Source: Symbiobacteriaceae bacterium (GTDB taxonomy: Bacteria > Bacillota_E > Symbiobacteriia > Symbiobacteriales > Symbiobacteriaceae). From it: 20,051 nt of DNA. The DNA is taken from positions 1 to 20,051 of the forward strand of contig DAHVXO010000282.1 of the NCBI GenBank assembly GCA_027356675.1. The letters run 5' to 3'. The notes below the pieces were generated by a model. That model saw only the letters and a list, made by a program, of their open reading frames with translations, had not been told where the DNA came from and did not search any database. Below are positions 14,695-20,051 of this stretch, piece by piece. Numbering within the stretch: position 1 is the first letter of the stretch; each line of letters opens with the position of its first letter. Position numbers and translations under genes: made by a program.

Positions 14695-15285
14695 TCACTG
14701 TCTGTCATCAGACCCACCGCCCCGGGTGCCGTGCTTGCGCCGCAGCCCCAGGCCGAGCTGGAGCAAGAAGAAGGTCTTGCCGTCTTCTGTCCGCTCGGAT
14801 ACGCTCACCCATTTCTCGCTGGTGGGGCGCAGTTGCGGGAAATCTTTAAAGATGTTGTGCAGGTAAACCACCATGGCCCGGCTCTTTGGGAGATACCGCA
14901 GCGGGGTGAGACCGCGATAACCGCTCTGGACCAGGCAGCCGGCCACCTCGTTCATGGCCGGATCGGCCCTGAAGTAGACTCCCATGCTGACGAAATCGGA
15001 TGGGTAGCCCGCGGCTTTGATGGCGATGCGAGTGGCTTCCACGTTCAGGCGCGTCCAGCCGGTACGGGTCACCCGCGCACCGGGAGCGTCGCGATTGGGT
15101 CCGGCCGCGTGCGCGGACTCCGATTGAGCGGGCAGGAACCGCCGCGGCAGCAAATCACTCGGATCAGCCCCGCCGTGGCCCGTAGTAGGGACACGGCGGG
15201 TTTCGGGTTCCTTCGGGAGTCCGGAGCCATTCTGCTCGGGGCCCGGACCGCCCTGCTGAGGTCCCGGCTCTCGCTTCTTGGGCAT
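14695..15285 (-). CDS. Hypothetical protein with disordered N-terminus and conserved-looking C-terminal domain
   Basis: A 196-residue protein from an ATG behind a strong GGCAGGAGG. The first 75 residues are rich in Pro, Gly, Arg and Glu and are probably disordered (PKKREPGPQQGGPGPEQNGS). Residues from about 75 to 185 form a compact-looking domain (RVTRTGWTRLNVEATRIAIK, MNEVAGCLVQSGYRGLTPLR, LPKSRAMVVYLHNIFKDFPQ, SERTEDGKTFFLLQLGLGL). No signal peptide, membrane helix or catalytic motif is visible, and I do not recognise the family. A basic start and end could favour binding to nucleic acid or the ribosome, but that is speculation. Convergent with the ATPase remnant; upstream lies an FlhB-tail-like fragment on the same strand. 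Confidence 0.7.
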   Translation of the reverse strand: MPKKREPGPQQGGPGPEQNGSGLPKEPETRRVPTTGHGGADPSDLLPRRFLPAQSESAHAAGPNRDAPGARVTRTGWTRLNVEATRIAIKAAGYPSDFVSMGVYFRADPAMNEVAGCLVQSGYRGLTPLRYLPKSRAMVVYLHNIFKDFPQLRPTSEKWVSVSERTEDGKTFFLLQLGLGLRRKHGTRGGGSDDRQ

Positions 15286-15312
15286 GCGTAAGCCTCCTGC
15301 CGTCTGTGTTTA

Positions 15313-15504
15313 TCATCCATAATCTTGGAAAAGCGGATCATGCTCCCACAGATGAATACGAGCGGAAGGCTCCGAAGGTTCGATCGCTTGATGAGTCCAG
15401 GAGTGGGCCACGACGTTTTTTCGCTGTGTTCTCGCTTCTTCTGGGTTGTATTGGAGTGCGATAGCAGTCTTCGGGAGTCCCCCATCGGCATTGCCAATGG
15501 ACAT
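15313..15504 (-). pseudogene. FlhB/EscU C-terminal-domain-like fragment
   Basis: A 63-residue frame reading PKTAIALQYNPEEARTQRKN, then VVAHSWTHQA, then ARIHLWEHDPLFQDYG. The order resembles the cytoplasmic tail of the FlhB/YscU export-switch family and its small stand-alone homologues. There a KAVALxYNPExDxAPxVVAKG stretch is followed by a helix and a GIPIxEDPxL strand. The middle helix is degenerate and the protein ends about 20 residues early, so I treat it as a fragment. The ATG at 15504 has no good ribosome site. No other flagellar or secretion gene is present. The match is by eye and could be coincidental. Confidence 0.35.
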
Positions 15505-15851
15505 CTGGCTGTAAATGTCCCGCAGGAGAGAACGCGAGACGCCGACTGAGCCGCGGATGGCTGCGGAAGGCCGTGCCCAGACTGCATCTCCCGTCCGGGC
15601 GGAAAGAGTGTCCCGCTGGAACGCAAAAACCCGTGCAGAGACAATCCAATATCATCCTGGGTCGCTCAAGCTTGTTCTGACCTGGCACCGGCTGGTCCTA
15701 CATCGTTCTAGCGAATTTCAGGTAGTTCTGAGAGGCACCGAGTTGTGCCGGAAACGTGCAAGAGTCCGGTCGCAGGCCTCGCCGCCAGGCCGGGGCCTGC
15801 TGCATACTCCTGGGCGGCCATTCCCACACTACCAGCCAGGAGGGAACGCGA
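15505..15851. other. Gap upstream of the GMC dehydrogenase operon
   Basis: About 350 bases without a supported gene on either strand. No clear sigma-A promoter for the operon was found. The last 20 bases contain the AGGAGGG ribosome site of the first operon gene (15837-15843). Confidence 0.5.
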
Positions 15852-16238
15852 TTGCACTGGACCTTCGGCCGCACGCTCGCCCTGTTCACCGCCCTGGGCT
15901 TCGCCATGGTGGCAACGCAGGTCTCGCTCTTCCATTACCGGGGCAACTTCCGAAACTGGACGATGTGGGGCCCGGTCATCTCGGCACCCATCGCCGCCCT
16001 GCTGCTGCTCTGGTACGGGCTCTACCCCGCCGCCGGCCTGCGGGCGTTCACCACCTGGTTCCTCTGGGTGGAGCTGTTCGCAGGCTTCGGCGGCTTTGGC
16101 ATGCATGTCCGCGGCGTGACCCAGCGCCTGGGCGGGTGGGGGCTGAACAACGTACTGACCGGACCGCCCGTCGTGCTGCCGCTGACCCTCAGCGCCTTCT
16201 CGGTGCTGGGGTTGATGGCGTTGCACGTGCAGCTGTAG
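15852..16238 (+). CDS. Four-helix membrane protein, first gene of the GMC dehydrogenase operon
   Basis: The start is taken as TTG at 15852 because AGGAGGG lies eight bases upstream and the hydrophobic N-terminus follows at once (MHWTFGRTLALFTALGFAMV). The frame is open upstream but not protein-like. The 128-residue product has about four membrane helices: LALFTALGFAMVATQVSLF, ISAPIAALLLLWYGLY, FTTWFLWVELFAGFGGFGMH, and VVLPLTLSAFSVLGLMALHV. There is no Cys-x2-Cys-His haem motif, but single histidines lie in or near helices 1, 3 and 4. It is 12 bases ahead of the subunit-3-like gene, so it probably anchors the dehydrogenase to the membrane or passes its electrons on. That role is inferred from the operon; I know no characterised homologue. 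Confidence 0.75.
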   Translation: MHWTFGRTLALFTALGFAMVATQVSLFHYRGNFRNWTMWGPVISAPIAALLLLWYGLYPAAGLRAFTTWFLWVELFAGFGGFGMHVRGVTQRLGGWGLNNVLTGPPVVLPLTLSAFSVLGLMALHVQL

Positions 16239-16250
16239 GGGGGCGAGGTA

Positions 16251-16787
16251 ATGATCGAGAGCCGCTACCCGGATTTCGACGTGATGGCCCATCTGCAAGC
16301 GTGGGATGAGCACACGCAGCACGTCATGACGAAGCGGATGGAGCCGCCCCAGCCGCCCCAGTTCTTCACGCCCCCGGAGGCGGATGCGCTCAGGGCCGCC
16401 CTCGCACGCCTGCTCCACGAAACCGATGACTGGCTGATCGGCAAGGTGCTGGAGCACATCGACGGCAGCATCGCCCACGGGCGGGGAGAGGGCTATCGCC
16501 CGGAGGAGCAGCCCCCGGAGGCGCAGTTCTGGAAGGCAGGGGTCGCCCTGCTGGGGGATCACTTCGCGCTTGAGGCGCCCCAGTGGCAGGATCTGCGGCT
16601 TCGCCAGATCCAGCAGGACGTGCCGCCGTTCTTCAAGGCGATGCTCAAGGAGGCTGTGACCGGCTACTGCTCCCTGCCGCCGGTCTGGTCCTTCATGGGG
16701 TACGGCGGACCGGCCTTCCCACGGGGGTACGTGCGCATTGAACTGGGGCTGGTGGACCCGTGGGAGGCGAAACAGCGTGCGGAGTGA
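16251..16787 (+). CDS. Gluconate 2-dehydrogenase subunit 3 family protein
   Basis: A 178-residue protein matching the small subunit of membrane-bound sugar/gluconate dehydrogenases: a start such as FFTPPEADALRAALARLLHE, then an all-helical body with VLEHIDGSIAHG, DVPPFFKAMLKEAVTGYCSL and the closing WSFMGYGGPAFPRGY. The last motif (GYxGPxxPxGY) is characteristic of the family. In proteobacterial enzymes this subunit carries a Tat signal and escorts the folded FAD subunit across the membrane. No Tat signal (twin Arg) is visible here, so the complex may stay on the cytoplasmic face. The ATG at 16251 follows GGGGGGCGAGGT. Its stop overlaps the start of the next gene by 11 bases, suggesting translational coupling. 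Confidence 0.88.
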   Translation: MIESRYPDFDVMAHLQAWDEHTQHVMTKRMEPPQPPQFFTPPEADALRAALARLLHETDDWLIGKVLEHIDGSIAHGRGEGYRPEEQPPEAQFWKAGVALLGDHFALEAPQWQDLRLRQIQQDVPPFFKAMLKEAVTGYCSLPPVWSFMGYGGPAFPRGYVRIELGLVDPWEAKQRAE

Positions 16788-18330
16788 GCCGGTGGATATC
16801 TGCATCGTGGGGGCCGGTGCGGCGGGGGGCGTGTTGGCAGCCGAGCTGGCAGAGGCGGGGTTCAAGGTGGTGGTCCTGGAGGCCGGTCAGCACTGGGACC
16901 CCCAGCACGACTGGAGCTCGGATGAGCTTGCCACGGAGAACCAGGCCTGGCGGGAGACCCGCCTCACGGCGGGGAGCAACCCGCTGAAGCTGGCCAAGAA
17001 CAACTCCGGGCGGGGGGTGGGCGGCGGGACCGTCCACTTCAACGGGGTTGCACTCCGCTTTCGGGAGAGCGACTTTCACATGCAATCGGCGGATGGGGTG
17101 GGGGTCGACTGGCCCATCACCTACGCCGACTTGGCCCCCTACTACGACAAGATCGAGCACGAGACGGCGGTCTCGGGGCCCCGGGAATGGCCGTGGCCGC
17201 CGAGCCGACCGCCCTATCCCTACCCGGCACGCAACCCGCTCTCCGGGCCCGCCATGCTGTTTCAGCAGGGGTGCGCCAAGTTGGGTGTCACATCGGTGCC
17301 GGCTCCACTGTTCATCCTGAGTGCGCCGTTCGAAGACCGTCCCGCGTGCACCAACCGGGGGTTCTGCGGGCAGGGGTGCATGGTCAACGCCAAGTTCAGC
17401 ACGCTGATCACGTACATTCCACGCGCCCAACGGGCGGGGGCCCGCGTATTGCCGCACTGCCACGCGACCCGGGTCAACGTGGGCCCGGACCGCAAGGTCA
17501 CCGGGGTGACGTACGTGCATGAAGGCCGGGAGTACGAACAGCGGGCGCGCCTGGTGATCCTCGCCGCCTTTGCCATCGAGACGCCGCGACTGCTGTTGAT
17601 GTCTGCCTGCCCCCAGTTCCCGGACGGGTTGGCCAACGCCAATGGGATGGTCGGCCGGCGCCTGATGCCCCACCTGAGCCAGGATGTCTTCGCCCGCTTC
17701 GACAAGGAGACCCGGCCGTACAAGGGTACGCCGGTGCTTGCGACCACACAGGACTTCTACGCCACCGATCCCAAGCATGACTGGGTGCGGGGGTTCAGCA
17801 TCCATGCGCACGGGTTCCGGCCCATTGCGTTCGCCAAGGGCACGGCGGTGCCGAACCAGATCTGGGGGCCGGCGTTGCAGGAGCTTTTGCGAGACTACAA
17901 CTACTATGCCAAGGCCACGATCGTCGGGGAGGTACTGCCCGACGACCACAACCGGGTCACGCTGTCAGAGGTCAAGGACCGGTTCGGCCTGCCGGCCCCG
18001 AAGGTTGCGTTCAGCTACGGCGAAAATGAGCAGCGCATGGCGCGGGGCGCCAAGCGCATCCTGCGGGAGATCATGGCGGCGGCGGGAGGCGAGGTGCTTT
18101 ACGAAGGGGATGACACGGCCCACCTGATGGGCGGGTGCGTGATGGGCAAGAACCCTGGCACATCCGTGGTCGACAGCTATGGGCAGTGTCACGAGGTGCC
18201 AAACCTCTTCATCGCGGGCGCGACCATCTTCCCGACCAGCACGGGGAACAACCCGACGCTGACGGTGATGGCCCTCGCCGCCCGGTCGGCGGAGCGGATC
18301 AAGACCCTGGCTGCCGAACTACAGGTCTGA
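16777..18330 (+). CDS. GMC-family FAD-dependent dehydrogenase (gluconate/sugar dehydrogenase-type large subunit)
   Basis: A 517-residue flavoprotein of the glucose-methanol-choline family, oxidising an alcohol or sugar. The GTG at 16777 is preferred over an earlier in-frame ATG at 16738. It follows GGGAGG, and the protein then opens directly with the FAD dinucleotide motif (IVGAGAAGGVLAAELAEAG, Gly12-x-Gly14-x2-Gly17). The GMC glycine signature follows (GRGVGGGTVHFNG). The active-site His449 is in AHLMGGCVMG, and the second catalytic position is Asn492 in STGNNPTLTVMAL. Cys191, Cys197 and Cys201 (CTNRGFCGQGC) form a Cys-x5-Cys-x3-Cys cluster. Their spacing equals that of the cysteines proposed to hold a 3Fe-4S centre in Burkholderia FAD glucose dehydrogenase. 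No cytochrome c gene is nearby. The substrate cannot be deduced. Confidence 0.93.
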   Translation: MRSEPVDICIVGAGAAGGVLAAELAEAGFKVVVLEAGQHWDPQHDWSSDELATENQAWRETRLTAGSNPLKLAKNNSGRGVGGGTVHFNGVALRFRESDFHMQSADGVGVDWPITYADLAPYYDKIEHETAVSGPREWPWPPSRPPYPYPARNPLSGPAMLFQQGCAKLGVTSVPAPLFILSAPFEDRPACTNRGFCGQGCMVNAKFSTLITYIPRAQRAGARVLPHCHATRVNVGPDRKVTGVTYVHEGREYEQRARLVILAAFAIETPRLLLMSACPQFPDGLANANGMVGRRLMPHLSQDVFARFDKETRPYKGTPVLATTQDFYATDPKHDWVRGFSIHAHGFRPIAFAKGTAVPNQIWGPALQELLRDYNYYAKATIVGEVLPDDHNRVTLSEVKDRFGLPAPKVAFSYGENEQRMARGAKRILREIMAAAGGEVLYEGDDTAHLMGGCVMGKNPGTSVVDSYGQCHEVPNLFIAGATIFPTSTGNNPTLTVMALAARSAERIKTLAAELQV

Positions 18331-18591
18331 ACCCCGCCGGCTGGTCCAGAGCCAGGCTGCAGTGCCAACCAGTGCGGCGCCGGCCTGGAGCGAGGAGATG
18401 CCCCCGGGCAGGCGCCCTGCCGGGCCAGCCAGGTCGGCCAGGACCATGGCCAGGGAGACCAGAAGGGTGGCGTAGGCCGCCCGGTGGCCCGGGGGGCGGG
18501 CTGCAAGCGCGGCGGCGAAGGACGCGATCGTCGCCGAGGAGCAAGGCCCGTTCGAAGTCCGCTCCTTAACAATTTTAATGGTGGAATTCAC
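18319..18591 (-). CDS. Possible small membrane protein, convergent with the GMC gene
   Basis: The minus-strand frame ending with TAG at 18319-18321 shows strong G/C bias at third codon positions and two hydrophobic segments (AAYATLLVSLAMVLADLAG and SSLQAGAALVGTAAWLW) with a basic C-terminus. Its stop overlaps the 3' end of the GMC gene by 12 bases. The start is uncertain: the only in-frame candidate nearby is a GTG at 18591 (90 residues) without a ribosome site. An AAGGAG lies inside the frame at about 18560-18566. It may be a real small protein with an unusual start or the surviving C-terminal part of a longer one. Family unknown. Confidence 0.4.
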   Translation of the reverse strand: MNSTIKIVKERTSNGPCSSATIASFAAALAARPPGHRAAYATLLVSLAMVLADLAGPAGRLPGGISSLQAGAALVGTAAWLWTSRRGSDL

Positions 18592-18609
18592 ATTCTTGAG
18601 AATCCGCGC

Positions 18610-18639
18610 TTGACGCGCACCAGACAGCAGGTGTAGTAT
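18610..18639 (+). promoter_or_regulatory. Promoter of the DUF2089-DUF4097 operon
   Basis: TTGACG (18610-18615) and TAGTAT (18634-18639) are separated by 18 bases. An AT-rich stretch (TTAACAATTTTAAT, near 18565-18579) lies upstream. The mRNA would start near 18646, at the edge of the small inverted repeat. Confidence 0.7.
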
Positions 18640-18647
18640 TCCAATTG

Positions 18648-18661
18648 TAAGGAGATCCTTA
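18648..18661. promoter_or_regulatory. Short inverted repeat at the predicted transcription start
   Basis: TAAGGA and TCCTTA flank two bases immediately after the promoter. This is a typical position for an operator. It also hides an AAGGAG ribosome-site-like sequence in a small potential stem. The DUF2089 protein downstream carries a helix-turn-helix and might act here; this is inference. Confidence 0.4.
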
Positions 18662-18666
18662 ATAAA

Positions 18667-18720
18667 ATGAAGGCGAACCTTAAAAATGTGAAGTCCGTCG
18701 TCGAGCGGACAGAGAGGTGA
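18667..18720 (+). CDS. Possible 17-residue leader peptide ahead of the DUF2089 gene
   Basis: ATG at 18667 follows AAGGAG (with a long 12-base gap) and encodes MKANLKNVKSVVERTER before TGA at 18718-18720, five bases before the ATG of the DUF2089 gene. The peptide is basic and not obviously attenuator-like. It may simply be untranslated leader. Confidence 0.25.
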   Translation: MKANLKNVKSVVERTER

Positions 18721-18725
18721 CTGCC

Positions 18726-19118
18726 ATGCAGAAGCGGAAAATGCCGAACCGGTGCCCCGTCTGCAACGAGGAAATGGTCGTGACCCGCTTGCGGTGCACG
18801 CACTGTGACACGGCAATCGAGGGAACCTTCGAGGTCAGCAAACTGTCGCGGCTCTCCCGCGAGCACCTTGAGTTCGCCGAGATCTTCATCAAGTGCCGGG
18901 GGAACATCAAGGAAGTCGAGCGAGAACTTGGCATCTCGTATCCCACGGTGCGAGGCCGCCTGGACGCCGTCATCGAGGCCCTCGGCTACCGGGTCGAACC
19001 CGGTGTGGCCGATGAGACCAAGACCGTCAAGCTGACCCGCCGCAAGGAGATCCTGGACGCTCTCAACCGGGGCGAGATGAGCAGCGAAGAGGCCATCAAG
19101 CTGTTGAAACAACTGTAG
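18726..19118 (+). CDS. DUF2089 family protein: zinc ribbon plus helix-turn-helix regulator
   Basis: A 130-residue protein, start chosen at the ATG 18726 because GAGAGGTGA lies just upstream (a GTG at 18717 would overlap that site). Cys10, Cys13, Cys24 and Cys27 (CPVCNEEM...CTHC) form a zinc ribbon. KLSRLSREHLEFAEIFIKCR and NIKEVERELGISYPTVRGRL form the DUF2089 core with a helix-turn-helix at about residues 60-80. The last 27 residues (RRKEILDALNRGEMSSEEAI and on) are a separate small module resembling the N-terminus of the next protein. Members of this family are commonly next to DUF4097/YvlB-like genes and are presumed to be transcriptional regulators of envelope-stress functions. That assignment rests on gene context rather than a defined target. 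Confidence 0.9.
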   Translation: MQKRKMPNRCPVCNEEMVVTRLRCTHCDTAIEGTFEVSKLSRLSREHLEFAEIFIKCRGNIKEVERELGISYPTVRGRLDAVIEALGYRVEPGVADETKTVKLTRRKEILDALNRGEMSSEEAIKLLKQL

Positions 19119-19158
19119 CGGTACCAAATCACCCTTGCTCTAGGACGGTGACAGCGCA

Positions 19159-20051
19159 GTGAGTGAAGAGCGTAAGCTGGTCCTGCAGATGGTGGCCGAG
19201 GGCAAAATCAGCCCGGACGAGGCCGACATGCTGCTGCAGGCGATTGCTGACAGTGAGCGGGCCGCACAAAGCGCCGCGGCCGAAGATGTGCGTGGCGAGG
19301 CCCGCAACACCGAACCGAGATCCGACCTGCGGAGGACTATTGAGCGGGCGGTCCGTGAGAGCCTGAAGGGCCTCGACCAGACCCTGCGTCACCTGGAATC
19401 TGGCCTGCAACTGAAGCTGAACGACCAGAAGCTCCGGACCTCCATCGAAGACCGGCTGCGCCGCTCGGCCGAGCAGGCGGTCGAGCGGGCGCGCGACATC
19501 GAGGCACGGGCAGCCCGGGTGGTCGGCAGGCCCTTCATTAAAGTCGGCGTCGCCATCGATCGGGAGACCGTGGAGCAGAACGAGTCGCTCCAACTCCCGG
19601 CCCAACCCGGCGACCGCCTGGTGGTCGAGAACCGCGTCGGTGATATCACCGTCGAGTTTCACGAGGTAGCGAATTCCTGGTCGACGTTCGCAAGCTCGTC
19701 TGGGGCGAGGACAAGGCGGATGCGACCGCACGCGCCGCGGCGACGACCATCGAACTTCGCCGCAACGGATCAGATGTGCAGGCCGCCATCGTCCGTCCGA
19801 GAATCGCCGGCGCTGGCGTGCTCATCCTCAAGGATACGCGGGTCGACTTTACAGTCAAGGCGCCCCGGGGGGCGCACCTGAAGCTGCAGACCAAGGTCGG
19901 GGATATTCGCATCAAGGGTACCGAAGGTATGGGCGATTGGACCATCGGCACACAGGTGGGGGATGTGGACGTACTCGTCACTGCCGGCACCGGCTTTCGC
20001 TACACCGCCCGTAGCAAGCTGGGAGATGTGCTGGTCGACCTGCCCGCCTAT
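19159..20051 (+). pseudogene. DUF4097 (YvlB-like) protein, frameshifted and cut by the window edge
   Basis: From a GTG at 19159 (weak AGGACGGTGA upstream) the protein begins EERKLVLQMVAEGKISPDEA, the helical SHOCT-like start of YvlB-type proteins. A long Arg/Glu/Ala-rich amphipathic, probably coiled-coil stretch follows (about residues 30-120). The beta-rich DUF4097 domain then starts (VVENRVGDITVEFHE). Near 19664 the frame is lost and stops at 19881. The next frame continues perfectly with GSEFLVDVRKLVWGEDKADA and the repeating strands KVGDIRIKG, QVGDVDVLV and KLGDVLVDL (a VGDxxV turn about every 22 residues, as in a beta-helix) to the window end. One missing G in GAGGGT at 19663-19665 explains it. 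Either a sequencing error in a G-run or a recent mutation. YvlB-like proteins are linked to cell-envelope stress in Bacillus. Confidence 0.82.

Noticed and set aside
16693..17949. 418-codon minus-strand frame opposite the GMC gene
   Set aside because: It is antisense shadow; the plus strand carries all GMC motifs in order.
16738..18330. Earlier ATG start for the GMC enzyme
   Set aside because: It would overlap the upstream gene by 50 bases and add residues ahead of the FAD motif; the GTG at 16777 has a better ribosome site and normal family start.
1..20051. CRISPR arrays, tRNA or rRNA genes, insertion sequences
   Set aside because: I found no regularly spaced repeats, no cloverleaf or rRNA-like segment, and no transposase motifs or terminal inverted repeats.

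Overview
The window looks like the chromosome of a GC-rich, Gram-positive-type bacterium, most likely a high-GC Firmicute such as Symbiobacterium. The evidence is an arginyl-tRNA synthetase gene behind a canonical T-box leader, several sigma-A type promoters, purine-rich Shine-Dalgarno sites (often with TTG or GTG starts), and Firmicute-type families (DUF2089 with a YvlB-like DUF4097 partner, an MccF-like S66 peptidase). The taxonomic placement is inference; no rRNA or tRNA gene is present.

Layout. 1-164: the 3' end of a ring-cleaving dioxygenase gene. 369-981: a frameshifted membrane/zinc-ribbon gene. 1190-2200 (-): an LD-carboxypeptidase (S66). 2201-2569: a gap with a promoter and several palindromes. 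2570-8210 (-): a two-gene unit of a 1694-residue alpha-2-macroglobulin-like protein followed by a small SDR-type protein. 8359-9198 (+): a remnant of a PadR regulator fused to an N-terminally truncated beta-propeller-like gene. 9359-11398 (-): argS with its T-box and promoter. 11717-12343 (+): an MNT/HEPN toxin-antitoxin pair whose HEPN start is frameshifted. 12396-14336 (+): fragments, namely a ROK kinase C-terminus, two unrecognised reading frames, and an SMC/ABC-type ATPase with its middle missing. 14695-15285 (-): an unrecognised protein. 15313-15504 (-): an FlhB-tail-like fragment. 15852-18330 (+): a three-gene GMC-type dehydrogenase operon (4-TM protein, gluconate 2-dehydrogenase subunit-3-like protein, FAD subunit). 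18319-18591 (-): a possible small membrane protein. 18610-20051 (+): a promoter, DUF2089 regulator and DUF4097 protein, the last frameshifted and cut by the window edge.

The housekeeping and metabolic blocks (argS, the macroglobulin unit, the GMC operon) are intact over long stretches, whereas nearly every accessory gene carries a frameshift or internal loss. The region from about 11.4 to 15.9 kb therefore reads as a decaying accessory island.

The most interesting items are: the macroglobulin with no cysteine at all, so it cannot form the family's thioester; the GMC enzyme with a Cys-x5-Cys-x3-Cys cluster and a non-haem membrane partner in place of the usual cytochrome c; the unrecognised gene overlapping a collapsed SMC-like ATPase (a possible relic of a defence module); and the shared C-terminal/N-terminal module of the DUF2089 and DUF4097 neighbours.
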